The notes under the pieces were generated by a model, which was not told the origin of the DNA, did no database searches, and saw only the letters and a program-made list of their open reading frames with translations. This document shows, piece after piece, positions 52,638-60,965 of a DNA stretch of 64,000 nt. The position numbers and the translations under genes were made by a program. Numbering within the stretch: the first letter of the stretch is position 1; each line of letters starts with the position of its first letter. The stretch is from Pollutimonas nitritireducens (GTDB lineage Bacteria; Pseudomonadota; Gammaproteobacteria; Burkholderiales; Burkholderiaceae_B): positions 124,001 to 188,000 of the forward strand of contig NZ_PDNV01000001.1 of NCBI RefSeq assembly GCF_002849615.1, read 5' to 3'.

Positions 52638-53264
52638 ATGTTGACCTTCGAAGTGGCGGTTTCGTTTTTCAGCATAGCCGTATTGCTGGCCCTGGCGCCT
52701 GGTCCCGACAATCTGTTTGTGCTGATGCAATCGGCCTTATGGGGACGCGCCGCGGGAATGTTGGTGGTGTTAGGGCTTTGCACTGGGCTGATCGGGCATA
52801 CCATTGCCGTGACGGCAGGATTGGCTGCCGTGTTCGCGGCATCGGAGGCCGCCTTCACGGTATTGAAACTGGCTGGCGCCGTTTACCTGCTCTATCTGGC
52901 CTGGGGCGCGTTCCATGCGCAAGCCGACGTGACGGATCAGGCAAGGCCAGCCAGACAAGGCAAGGCTCAGCTGTATCGTCGTGGCATCGTGATGAACCTG
53001 ACCAATCCCAAGGTATCGCTTTTCTTCCTGGCCTTTTTACCTCAATTCACCCATACCGCGCGCGGGTCAGTCGCGATGCAAACGCTGGCCCTGGGCGGGC
53101 TCTTCATGCTTGCAACGCTACTGGTGTTTGGCGCCATAGCACTGTGTTCCGACCTGCTGGGCGAGCGCATCCAGCGTTCGCAACGTGCACAACGGCTGCT
53201 TAACCGCATTGCTGGCGTCGTATTCCTGGGGCTGGCGCTACGGCTTGCCTATATGCAGCGCTGA
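52638..53264 (+). CDS. LysE family translocator (RhtB-like)
   Basis: A 208-residue membrane protein with about six helices. It carries the family motif LALAPGPDNLFVLMQSALWG near residues 14-35 and RRGIVMNLTNPKVSLFFLAF in the middle. It exports amino acids such as threonine or homoserine lactone analogues. It is divergent from metC, which hints at sulfur/threonine-family amino-acid efflux, though this is inference. Its last 27 bases overlap the convergent MBL gene. Confidence 0.9.
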   Translation: MLTFEVAVSFFSIAVLLALAPGPDNLFVLMQSALWGRAAGMLVVLGLCTGLIGHTIAVTAGLAAVFAASEAAFTVLKLAGAVYLLYLAWGAFHAQADVTDQARPARQGKAQLYRRGIVMNLTNPKVSLFFLAFLPQFTHTARGSVAMQTLALGGLFMLATLLVFGAIALCSDLLGERIQRSQRAQRLLNRIAGVVFLGLALRLAYMQR

Positions 53265-54371
53265 CGGGCTGGCCAGTGGGCTGGCCAGTGAATCGGCGCT
53301 CGCGCTCCGCGTGAATCGGATGATGCCGTCGTCGCCAATGCTGCGCGTAAGCTTTCCTTCGAAATACAAGGCATGCAAATGGGCCAGCGCTTCGCCCATG
53401 GCGAAGGTCAGCTGATGCAAGTCCAGCTTGCGCTTGAACATGACGGGAAGAATATCCGTCGTACTCATCGCTGAGCTACAGGCGTCCAGCACTTCGGCCA
53501 GGCGTTCAGCATGATGCAGGTGCTGCTGGCCAACGCGCTCATGCAAGCCCCTGAACGGACGGCCATGGGAAGGCAGCACCAGCGTGTCTTCCGGCAGGTC
53601 GTCGTAGGCGCGCAGGGAATTCAGGTACAGCGGCAGAGGGTTGCTGTCGGGTTCGTAATCGAACACGCTGATGTTGGTGGAAATGCGCGGCAAAACCATA
53701 TCGCCCGATATCAGCACGCGCAAAGTATCGCTGTACAAGGAAGCATGCTCGGGCGCATGCCCATAACCCACTATGATGCGCCAATCGCGACCACCTATCG
53801 AGACCCGGTCATCGTCCATGATGCGGTGAAAACGTGCTGGAACCTCGGGGACCAGGCCGGGGTAATAGTTGGAGCGTTCCCGTATCTTGTCTTGCGCCTC
53901 GGGATCGTTCAGGCCATGGCGGGTGAAATGGTCCACCGCCGACTGGCCATTGGGGCCGCCTGCCGCCATGCCGCCCACCGATGGACGCGACCACAGGCGG
54001 GCCACCGCATAGTCGGTCATGGTCATCCACAGGGGCGCGTTCCACTTGCGGCACAGCCAGTAGGCCAGGCCGATGTGATCGGGATGCATGTGCGTAACGA
54101 TGACACGCAACACCGGAAGGCCGTCCAGCGCATTCTCGAATACTTGCTCCCATAAGGCCTTGACGTCATCGCGCGACACCCCGCAATCAACGATGGTCCA
54201 ACCCTCGCGTCCATCGATCTTGTCGCGCAATAGCCAGAGATTGATATGGTCCAGGGCGAATGGCAATGGCATGCGTATCCAGCGGACGCCATCGGCAACA
54301 GTCAGGGCCGCCCCCGCGTCGGGCAGCGTATCGCCCCATGGGTAGGCCAGTTTTTGTTCATTCGGGTTCAT
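53238..54371 (-). CDS. MBL-fold metallo-hydrolase
   Basis: A 377-residue metallo-beta-lactamase-fold protein. The zinc motif THMHPDHIG is near residues 91-99; further metal ligands are in VGYGHAPEH and LISGDMVLP. A C-terminal helical extension of about 100 residues (LAEVLDACSSAMSTTDILPV) is seen in the larger subgroup that includes thioesterase-like and lactamase-like hydrolases. The end LASPLASP is encoded by a tandem 12-base repeat. It is divergent from liuR with the liu-type palindrome between them, so it may belong to that regulon. Confidence 0.87.
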   Translation of the reverse strand: MNPNEQKLAYPWGDTLPDAGAALTVADGVRWIRMPLPFALDHINLWLLRDKIDGREGWTIVDCGVSRDDVKALWEQVFENALDGLPVLRVIVTHMHPDHIGLAYWLCRKWNAPLWMTMTDYAVARLWSRPSVGGMAAGGPNGQSAVDHFTRHGLNDPEAQDKIRERSNYYPGLVPEVPARFHRIMDDDRVSIGGRDWRIIVGYGHAPEHASLYSDTLRVLISGDMVLPRISTNISVFDYEPDSNPLPLYLNSLRAYDDLPEDTLVLPSHGRPFRGLHERVGQQHLHHAERLAEVLDACSSAMSTTDILPVMFKRKLDLHQLTFAMGEALAHLHALYFEGKLTRSIGDDGIIRFTRSASADSLASPLASPSALHIGKP

Positions 54372-54424
54372 GCTGTGTCTCCATTCTTATCGCAGTATGC
54401 CTGATCGACGTATTATGGCATCAT

Positions 54425-54444
54425 AGTTTACGTTAACGTAAACT
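54425..54444. promoter_or_regulatory. LiuR-type palindromic operator upstream of liuR
   Basis: AGTTTACGTTAACGTAAACT is a perfect 20-bp palindrome, 13 bases before the liuR ATG and 53 bases before the divergent MBL gene start. Its core TTTACGTT-ACGTAAA recurs upstream of liuA. It is the expected autoregulatory site of the MerR-type LiuR. Confidence 0.75.
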
Positions 54445-54457
54445 GCCAACACCCGCC

Positions 54458-54856
54458 ATGACCAACCCTACCTGGACCATCTCCGAGCTCGCGCAAGAAT
54501 TTTCCATCACGCCGCGCACTATTCGCTTCTACGAGGACCAGGGCATTGTCAGCCCCACCCGTGACGGACGCAATCGTGTTTATCATCCTCGCGACCGCAC
54601 GCGGCTGAAGCTTGCACTGCGGGGCAAGCGCCTGGGCTTGCAACTCACCGAAATCCTCAGTCTGATCGACATGTACGACGGACCGGGAGCATCCATTGCA
54701 CAACTGGAGCACTACCTGCAGGTACTGGGCCAGCACCGCGATGCATTGAAACGCCAGCGCCAGGATATTGACCTTACGCTCAAGGAAATCGCACAGCAGG
54801 AAAAAACCTGCCGGGTGTTGCTCGAGCAGAAACACGCCGGCGCATCGAGCGCGTAG
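54458..54856 (+). CDS. liuR: MerR-family regulator of leucine/isovalerate catabolism
   Basis: A 132-residue MerR protein. The N-terminal HTH is [25 protein letters not shown], followed by the wing ([20 protein letters not shown]) and a C-terminal dimerisation coiled coil. No metal-binding Cys pair of the MerR/CueR type is seen, in line with an acyl-CoA-sensing regulator. It precedes isovaleryl-CoA dehydrogenase and shares its operator pattern, the standard context of LiuR. Confidence 0.88.
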   Translation: MTNPTWTISELAQEFSITPRTIRFYEDQGIVSPTRDGRNRVYHPRDRTRLKLALRGKRLGLQLTEILSLIDMYDGPGASIAQLEHYLQVLGQHRDALKRQRQDIDLTLKEIAQQEKTCRVLLEQKHAGASSA

Positions 54857-54893
54857 CTGGCGGCGATCATCACACCCGCCTAACGACGCATTT

Positions 54894-54909
54894 ACGTTTA
54901 CGTAAACGT
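54894..54909 (+). promoter_or_regulatory. LiuR-type operator upstream of liuA
   Basis: ACGTTTACGTAAACGT is a perfect 16-bp palindrome. It overlaps a second one-shifted site TTTACGTTTACGTAAA (54891-54906) that matches the core of the liuR operator. A TAGAAT -10-like box at 54914-54919 stands 17 bases from TTTACG, so the operator lies inside the promoter, as in other MerR-family sites. Confidence 0.75.
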
Positions 54910-54981
54910 CATATAGAATTGTGCAAGACGAACGCCCGCTATCACAACGTGGCGTACCGTTTTCAAACTTGGAGACAAAAC

Positions 54982-56160
54982 ATGAATCTTCCCGGCCTCA
55001 ATTTCGACCTGGGTTCCGACCTCGACATGCTGCGCGACGCAGTCCATGACTTCGCCCAGGCCGAGATCGCGCCGCGCGCCGCCGAGATCGACCGCAGCGA
55101 CCAATTCCCCATGGATCTATGGCGCAAGTTCGGTGACCTGGGTCTCCTGGGCATGACCGTGGACGAAAGCTATGGCGGGGCGAATATGGGCTACCTGGCC
55201 CACATGATCGCCATGGAAGAAATTTCGCGGGCAAGCGCCTCGGTCGCACTGTCCTACGGCGCCCACTCCAATCTGTGCGTCAATCAACTGCACCGCAACG
55301 GCACCGCTGCACAAAAGGAGAAGTACTTGCCCAAGCTCGTTTCGGGCGAACACATTGGCGCACTGGCCATGAGCGAGCCAGGCGCCGGATCCGACGTCGT
55401 CAGCATGAAGCTGCGGGCCGATAAAAAGGGCGACCGCTATGTCCTGAATGGCAACAAGATGTGGATCACGAACGGGCCGGATGCGGACACGCTGGTGGTC
55501 TACGCCAAGACCGATCCAGCGGCAAAGCAGCGCGGCATCACCGCCTTCATCGTCGAGAAAGGCTACAAGGGATTTTCCATTGCCCAGAAGCTGGACAAGC
55601 TGGGCATGCGCGGCAGCCATACCGGTGAGCTGGTATTCCAGGACTGCGAAATACCCGAAGAAAACATACTGGGTGAGCTCAATGGCGGCGTAAAGGTGCT
55701 GATGAGCGGCCTGGACTACGAGCGCGCAGTACTGACGGGCGGGCCGCTGGGCATCATGCAGGCCGTCATGGACGTCGTCGTGCCGTATATTCATGATCGC
55801 AAGCAGTTCGGCCAATCCATCGGCGAATTCCAGCTTATTCAGGGAAAAGTCGCCGATCTGTACACCACGCTGCAGGCCAGCCGCGCCTTCTGCTACGCCG
55901 TGGGCAAGAACCTGGACAGGCTTGGTGCCGGCCACGGACGGGAAGTGCGCAAGGACTGTGCTGCCGTCATTCTGTATTGCGCCGAGAAAGCCACCTGGAT
56001 GGCTGGCGAAGGAATACAAATACTGGGCGGTAACGGCTACATTAACGATTACCCCACAGGACGCCTGTGGCGCGATGCCAAGCTTTATGAAATCGGTGCC
56101 GGCACAAGCGAAATCCGCCGCATGCTGATCGGCCGCGAGCTTTTCAACGAAACGGCTTGA
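54982..56160 (+). CDS. liuA: Isovaleryl-CoA dehydrogenase
   Basis: A 392-residue FAD enzyme that oxidises isovaleryl-CoA to 3-methylcrotonyl-CoA. Family motifs: [60 protein letters not shown] and [20 protein letters not shown]. The start at 54982 follows GGAGACAAAAC; an upstream ATG would add 21 residues within the promoter. It is the first structural gene of the liu operon. Confidence 0.94.
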   Translation: MNLPGLNFDLGSDLDMLRDAVHDFAQAEIAPRAAEIDRSDQFPMDLWRKFGDLGLLGMTVDESYGGANMGYLAHMIAMEEISRASASVALSYGAHSNLCVNQLHRNGTAAQKEKYLPKLVSGEHIGALAMSEPGAGSDVVSMKLRADKKGDRYVLNGNKMWITNGPDADTLVVYAKTDPAAKQRGITAFIVEKGYKGFSIAQKLDKLGMRGSHTGELVFQDCEIPEENILGELNGGVKVLMSGLDYERAVLTGGPLGIMQAVMDVVVPYIHDRKQFGQSIGEFQLIQGKVADLYTTLQASRAFCYAVGKNLDRLGAGHGREVRKDCAAVILYCAEKATWMAGEGIQILGGNGYINDYPTGRLWRDAKLYEIGAGTSEIRRMLIGRELFNETA

Positions 56161-56208
56161 CGCTCCCAAGGCCCAGTCGCCAGCGTCCAGCCGAACATAG
56201 GATGAGGC

Positions 56209-58092
56209 ATGATTTTCGTCGGTGATCATCAACGTATCGAACAGGTATCGCGCCGCGGGCTATCGCCAGACGCCGTGGCCCGGACCATGCTCGACGGTTT
56301 CGATCGCCATTATGCCTTGTTCCGCTATAGTGCCCAGCGCGCCAAGGCCCTGTTTGAATCGGGCGACTGGCGCGGTATCCAGCAGTTGTCGCGTGAACGC
56401 ATCGAGTACTACGACACGCGCGTGCACGAATGCGCCACGCTGCTGACAGCCGCGCTCAAAGACAGCGATGCCAGTCCAAGCGGTGCGTCTGCACAGCAAA
56501 GCCTGACACCGGCACAGATGGAATTCTGGCAATCCGTGAAGACCGGGTTCGTGGCCTTGCTGGCCGCCCACAGGCAACCCGAATGTGCGGAAACCTTCTT
56601 CAACTCGGTGTCATGCCGCTTGTTGCACCGGGACTATTTCCATAACGATTTCCTGTTCGTACGGCCCGCCATTGCCACCGAATACCTGGACAGCAGGTTG
56701 CCCTCGTACCGGGTCTATTATCCGGTCAGCGCCGGCCTGGAGAAGTCGCTCATCGCCATGGTGGCCGATTTCGGACTTGCCGCGCCTTTTGCCGATCTTC
56801 CCGCCGACACGCGCAAGGTCGCGCGCATGGCCTTGCGCCAGTTGCGGCGCGCCATTCCTGGCGACGCGGGCCAGCGCATAGCGCCGGACTGCCAGATCCA
56901 TGTGCTGAATTCGCTGTTTTTTCGAAATAAGGGCGCATACATCGTCGGGCGCCTGATCAACCAGGGTACGACCTATCCATTCGCGATTGCACTGTTGCGC
57001 GCGCCTTCGGGCCACATACGGCTTGACGCCTTGCTGCATGCCCCCGACGATCTGAGCACGCTGTTCAGTTTCACGCGCGCTTATTTCCTGGTCGACATGG
57101 AAACCCCGGCGGCCTACGTCCATTTCCTGAGTTCGCTGATACCGCGCAAGCCCAGCGCCGAGCTCTATACCGCCATCGGACTGCAAAAGCAGGGCAAGAC
57201 GCTTTTCTATCGCGACTTCCTGCATCATTTGTCACACTCCCATGATGCCTTCGATGTCGCACCCGGCATCCACGGCATGGTGATGATCGTTTTCACGTTG
57301 CCTTCTTACCCGTATGTGTTCAAGCTGATACGCGACCGCATTGCCAAAGACGGCATGGACCACGCCACCGTGCGACGAAAATACCAACTGGTGAAACGGC
57401 ACGACCGCGTGGGTCGCATGGCCGATACCTGGGAATACTCGCAAGTGGCCTTACCGCGGGCGCGCTGTTCAGACGCCCTGCTGGCCGAGCTGCGCGAACA
57501 GGTGCCCAGTCTTCTGGAAGAGCGCGACGACAGCATCCTGTTGAATCATGTCTATATCGAACGGCGCATGACGCCGCTCAACCTGTATTTGGCACGGGCG
57601 TCCGACAATGCCCTGGAAGCGGCCGTGCTCGGCTATGGCAACGCCATACGCGAACTGGCCGCCGCGAACATCTTTCCCGGCGACATGCTGTTCAAGAACT
57701 TTGGCGTCACCCGTCTTGGGCGAGTTGTATTCTATGACTATGACGAGATCCAGCACATGACAGAAATGAACTTTCGGCACATTCCCCCGGCGCCCAATGA
57801 AGAGGCCGAACTGGCCAGCGAACCCTGGTATCCGGTGGGTCCCAACGATGTCTTTCCGGAAGAATTCCGTTTCTTCCTGCTGGGCGACCCGCGTGTGCGG
57901 GCGGCATTCCTGGAACACCATGCCGACCTGCTGAATGCTGACTGGTGGCAAGGCTGCCGCGAACGCGCGGTCCAGGGCCGCATCGAAGATATTTTTCCCT
58001 ACCACCGGGACCGGCGCCTGGACGTAGCGGGTTCCAGTCTAACTGCCGGCACTCTTTCTTTTCCTTCAATTTCAGGAGCAAACCATGTCTGA
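56209..58092 (+). CDS. aceK: Isocitrate dehydrogenase kinase/phosphatase
   Basis: A 627-residue bifunctional AceK, longer than E. coli AceK (about 578). The N-terminal regulatory domain includes RDYFHNDFLFVRPA. The kinase-like domain has the region DVAPGIHGMVMIVFTLPSYP followed by YVFKLIRDRI, and VFYDYDEIQHMTEMNFR, which holds the metal-binding DYD. It phosphorylates isocitrate dehydrogenase to divert isocitrate into the glyoxylate shunt. It sits inside the liu operon, 48 bases after liuA, and overlaps the thiolase gene by 8 bases. No aceA or aceB is in the window. Confidence 0.95.
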   Translation: MIFVGDHQRIEQVSRRGLSPDAVARTMLDGFDRHYALFRYSAQRAKALFESGDWRGIQQLSRERIEYYDTRVHECATLLTAALKDSDASPSGASAQQSLTPAQMEFWQSVKTGFVALLAAHRQPECAETFFNSVSCRLLHRDYFHNDFLFVRPAIATEYLDSRLPSYRVYYPVSAGLEKSLIAMVADFGLAAPFADLPADTRKVARMALRQLRRAIPGDAGQRIAPDCQIHVLNSLFFRNKGAYIVGRLINQGTTYPFAIALLRAPSGHIRLDALLHAPDDLSTLFSFTRAYFLVDMETPAAYVHFLSSLIPRKPSAELYTAIGLQKQGKTLFYRDFLHHLSHSHDAFDVAPGIHGMVMIVFTLPSYPYVFKLIRDRIAKDGMDHATVRRKYQLVKRHDRVGRMADTWEYSQVALPRARCSDALLAELREQVPSLLEERDDSILLNHVYIERRMTPLNLYLARASDNALEAAVLGYGNAIRELAAANIFPGDMLFKNFGVTRLGRVVFYDYDEIQHMTEMNFRHIPPAPNEEAELASEPWYPVGPNDVFPEEFRFFLLGDPRVRAAFLEHHADLLNADWWQGCRERAVQGRIEDIFPYHRDRRLDVAGSSLTAGTLSFPSISGANHV

Positions 58093-59266
58093 CCCCATTG
58101 TTTTAGTATCGGTTGCGCGCACCCCCATGGGGGCGATGATGGGCAGCCTCTCCGGCCTGGCCGCGCATGAACTGGGCGCCATCGTCATCAAGGCGGCCAT
58201 CGAACGCGCCGGCATCCAGGGCGACGTCGTCAATGAAGTCATCATGGGCAACGTGCTGCAAGCCGGCCAGGGCCAGGCGCCCGCGCGCCAGGCTGCCCTG
58301 GGGGCCGGCCTGCCATTGTCCGTCGGTTGCACCACCATCCATAAAGTCTGCGGCTCGGGCCTCAAGGCGGCCATGTTCGGCCACGACATCATCATGGCCG
58401 GCAGCGCCGACGTCGTGGTGGCCGGGGGTCAGGAAAGCATGAGCAACGCCCCCTACCTGCTGCTGCGCGGTCGCCAGGGCTATCGCTATGGCCACTCCAC
58501 CGTTTACGATCACATGGCGCTCGACGGCCTGGAAGACGCTTACCAGCGCGGGACGGCCATGGGCGTATTCGCTGAAGACTGCGCGGCGAAATACACCTTT
58601 ACCCGCGAACAGCAGGATGCCTTCTCGCTTGAATCCCTGCGCCGCGCCCGCGCCGCCACCGAAGACGGCAGCTTCAAATGGGAGATCACGCCGGTCACCG
58701 TGGCAGGCCGCAAGGGCGATACCGTAATCGACACCGACGAAGGGCCAACCAAGGCCATGCCGGAAAAAGTGCCGACCCTCAAGCCCGCGTTCAAGAAAGA
58801 CGGTACCGTCACCGCGGCCAACTCCTCGTCCATCTCTGATGGTGCTGCCGCCATGGTCCTTATGCGCGAATCCACCGCCAAGAAGCTGGGCGCCACTCCC
58901 CTGGCCCGTATCGTTGCCCACACTCAGCATTCGCAGGAGCCGGCCTGGTTCACGACCGCTCCGGTCAGCGCCATCCAGAAGTTGCTGACCAAGACTGGCT
59001 GGAGCGCTGGGGACGTCGACCTGTATGAAATCAACGAAGCGTTCGCTGTCGTGACGATGGCAGCGATGACCGAACTGAAACTGCCCCACGAGAAAGTGAA
59101 TATCCATGGCGGTGCCACGGCACTGGGCCACCCCATCGGTGCTTCGGGTGCGCGCCTGCTTACCACGCTTGTCGGAGCTTTGCGTAAAACTGGCGGCAAG
59201 CGCGGTGTGGCCTCCCTGTGCATAGGCGGTGGCGAAGCCGTCGCCCTGGCTATCGAAATGGTCTAG
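58085..59266 (+). CDS. Acetyl-CoA C-acetyltransferase (thiolase)
   Basis: A 393-residue biosynthetic-type thiolase. The nucleophile Cys lies in IHKVCGSGLKAAM, the His in NIHGGATALGHPIGASGAR and the second Cys in SLCIGGGEAVALAIE. In this operon it would convert acetoacetyl-CoA, the end product of leucine breakdown, to acetyl-CoA. Its ATG lies inside the end of aceK. Confidence 0.93.
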   Translation: MSDPIVLVSVARTPMGAMMGSLSGLAAHELGAIVIKAAIERAGIQGDVVNEVIMGNVLQAGQGQAPARQAALGAGLPLSVGCTTIHKVCGSGLKAAMFGHDIIMAGSADVVVAGGQESMSNAPYLLLRGRQGYRYGHSTVYDHMALDGLEDAYQRGTAMGVFAEDCAAKYTFTREQQDAFSLESLRRARAATEDGSFKWEITPVTVAGRKGDTVIDTDEGPTKAMPEKVPTLKPAFKKDGTVTAANSSSISDGAAAMVLMRESTAKKLGATPLARIVAHTQHSQEPAWFTTAPVSAIQKLLTKTGWSAGDVDLYEINEAFAVVTMAAMTELKLPHEKVNIHGGATALGHPIGASGARLLTTLVGALRKTGGKRGVASLCIGGGEAVALAIEMV

Positions 59267-59290
59267 GAGCATGGTCCTCGGCCTGTACGT

Positions 59291-59329
59291 GGCGCCGCGG
59301 CTGGGCCGCGCGCCATCTCTTGCTTTTTA
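59291..59329 (+). promoter_or_regulatory. Possible intra-operon hairpin upstream of liuB
   Basis: GGCGC-C-GCGGC (59291-59301) can pair with GCCGC-GCGCC (59305-59314) with one bulge and a short loop. CTTTTT lies about ten bases later. It may attenuate liuB/liuD or stabilise upstream mRNA; it is not a clear terminator because the T-run is distant. Confidence 0.35.
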
Positions 59330-59342
59330 GGAATAGCAATCA

Positions 59343-60950
59343 ATGCCGGTAATCGAATCCCGGATCAATCCGCGGTCGCAAGCATTCGTGGACAATGCCC
59401 GCGTCATGCAGGAACAGGTCGATGACCTGCAACAAAAGCTATTGAAGACCGCAATGGGCGGCAGCGAGTCGGCGCGCGCAAAGCATCTTGCACGCGGCAA
59501 ACTGCTGCCTCGGGATCGGGTGGAACGGCTTCTGGATCCCGGTACGCCCTTCCTGGAGCTTTCCCCCATGGCAGCACACGATGTCTATGGCAACGAAGCG
59601 CCGGGCGCGGGGTTGATCACGGGAATCGGGCGTGTCTCGGGCATCGAATGCATGATCGTGTGCAATGACGCCACGGTCAAAGGCGGCACCTATTATCCGC
59701 TCACAGTAAAAAAGCACCTGCGCGCCCAGGAAATCGCACAGCAAAACAAATTGCCTTGTGTCTATCTGGTCGACTCCGGGGGCGCCAACCTGCCCAATCA
59801 GGACGAGGTGTTTCCTGATCGCGATCACTTCGGGCGCATTTTCTACAACCAGGCCGTCATGTCGGCCGCTGGCATAGGCCAGGTCGCCGTGGTGATGGGG
59901 TCATGCACCGCCGGCGGCGCCTACGTGCCGGCAATGAGCGATGAATCCATCATCGTCAAGAACCAGGGCACGATCTTCCTCGCCGGGCCGCCACTGGTCA
60001 AAGCGGCGACCGGTGAAGTGGTCAGCGCCGAAGACCTTGGCGGTGGCGACGTGCATACCCGCCTGTCGGGCGTGGCCGACCACCTGGCCAATAACGACCT
60101 GCATGCCCTGTATCTCGCGCGCAATGCGGTGGCCAGGCTGAATCATCAGAAGCCGGTGCAGTTGCGCCGCAAGGCTTTCGCCGAGCCGTTGTACGACCCG
60201 CAGGAGCTCAACGGCATCATTCCCGCCGACACCCGCAAGCCCTACGATGTGCGCGAGGTCATCGCGCGCATCGTCGACGGCTCCGAGTTCGACGAATTCA
60301 AGGCGCGCTTCGGCACCACGCTGGTCACTGGCTTCGCCCACATCCACGGCATGCCGGTTGGCATCATCGCCAACAACGGCGTGCTCTTTTCCGAGGCCGC
60401 GCAGAAAGGCACACACTTCATCGAACTGTGCTGCCAGCGCAAGATTCCATTGGTTTTCCTGCAGAACATCACCGGCTTCATGGTGGGCCGCAAATATGAA
60501 AACGAAGGCATTGCGCGCCATGGCGCAAAGATGGTCACCGCCGTATCCACTGCGGCCGTTCCCAAGTTCACCATACTCATAGGCGGATCCTTCGGTGCCG
60601 GAAACTACGGCATGTGCGGGCGTGCCTTCGGCCCGCGACTGTTGTTCCTGTGGCCCAACGCCCGTATTTCGGTCATGGGCGGCGAGCAGGCGGCCAGCGT
60701 GCTGGCTACAGTGCGCCGCGACGGCATCGAGGCCAGAGGCGGCCAATGGAGCACCGAGGACGAAGCGGAATTCAAGGCGCCCATACGCGCGCAATACGAA
60801 AAAGAAGGCCACCCTTACTATGCGACGGCGCGCTTGTGGGATGACGGCATCATCATGCCGGCCAATACCCGCCGGGTGCTCGCGCTAGGGCTGTCCGCCG
60901 CACTGAATGCCCCCATCGAGGACACACGTTTTGGCGTGTTCCGCATGTAA
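59343..60950 (+). CDS. liuB: Methylcrotonoyl-CoA carboxylase, carboxyltransferase (beta) subunit
   Basis: A 535-residue carboxyltransferase, the usual length. Motifs of the acyl-CoA carboxylase beta family: [39 protein letters not shown], and [20 protein letters not shown]. The [19 protein letters not shown] segment is typical of the methylcrotonyl-CoA branch. It carboxylates 3-methylcrotonyl-CoA to 3-methylglutaconyl-CoA with the biotin subunit encoded next. AGGAATAG precedes the ATG. Confidence 0.94.
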   Translation: MPVIESRINPRSQAFVDNARVMQEQVDDLQQKLLKTAMGGSESARAKHLARGKLLPRDRVERLLDPGTPFLELSPMAAHDVYGNEAPGAGLITGIGRVSGIECMIVCNDATVKGGTYYPLTVKKHLRAQEIAQQNKLPCVYLVDSGGANLPNQDEVFPDRDHFGRIFYNQAVMSAAGIGQVAVVMGSCTAGGAYVPAMSDESIIVKNQGTIFLAGPPLVKAATGEVVSAEDLGGGDVHTRLSGVADHLANNDLHALYLARNAVARLNHQKPVQLRRKAFAEPLYDPQELNGIIPADTRKPYDVREVIARIVDGSEFDEFKARFGTTLVTGFAHIHGMPVGIIANNGVLFSEAAQKGTHFIELCCQRKIPLVFLQNITGFMVGRKYENEGIARHGAKMVTAVSTAAVPKFTILIGGSFGAGNYGMCGRAFGPRLLFLWPNARISVMGGEQAASVLATVRRDGIEARGGQWSTEDEAEFKAPIRAQYEKEGHPYYATARLWDDGIIMPANTRRVLALGLSAALNAPIEDTRFGVFRM

Positions 60951-60965
60951 TCCCAAGGAGTCGAT

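Noticed and set aside
58103-59272. Open frame of 389 codons opposite the thiolase gene
   Set aside because: Antisense shadow; ends mirror the thiolase and no motif is present.
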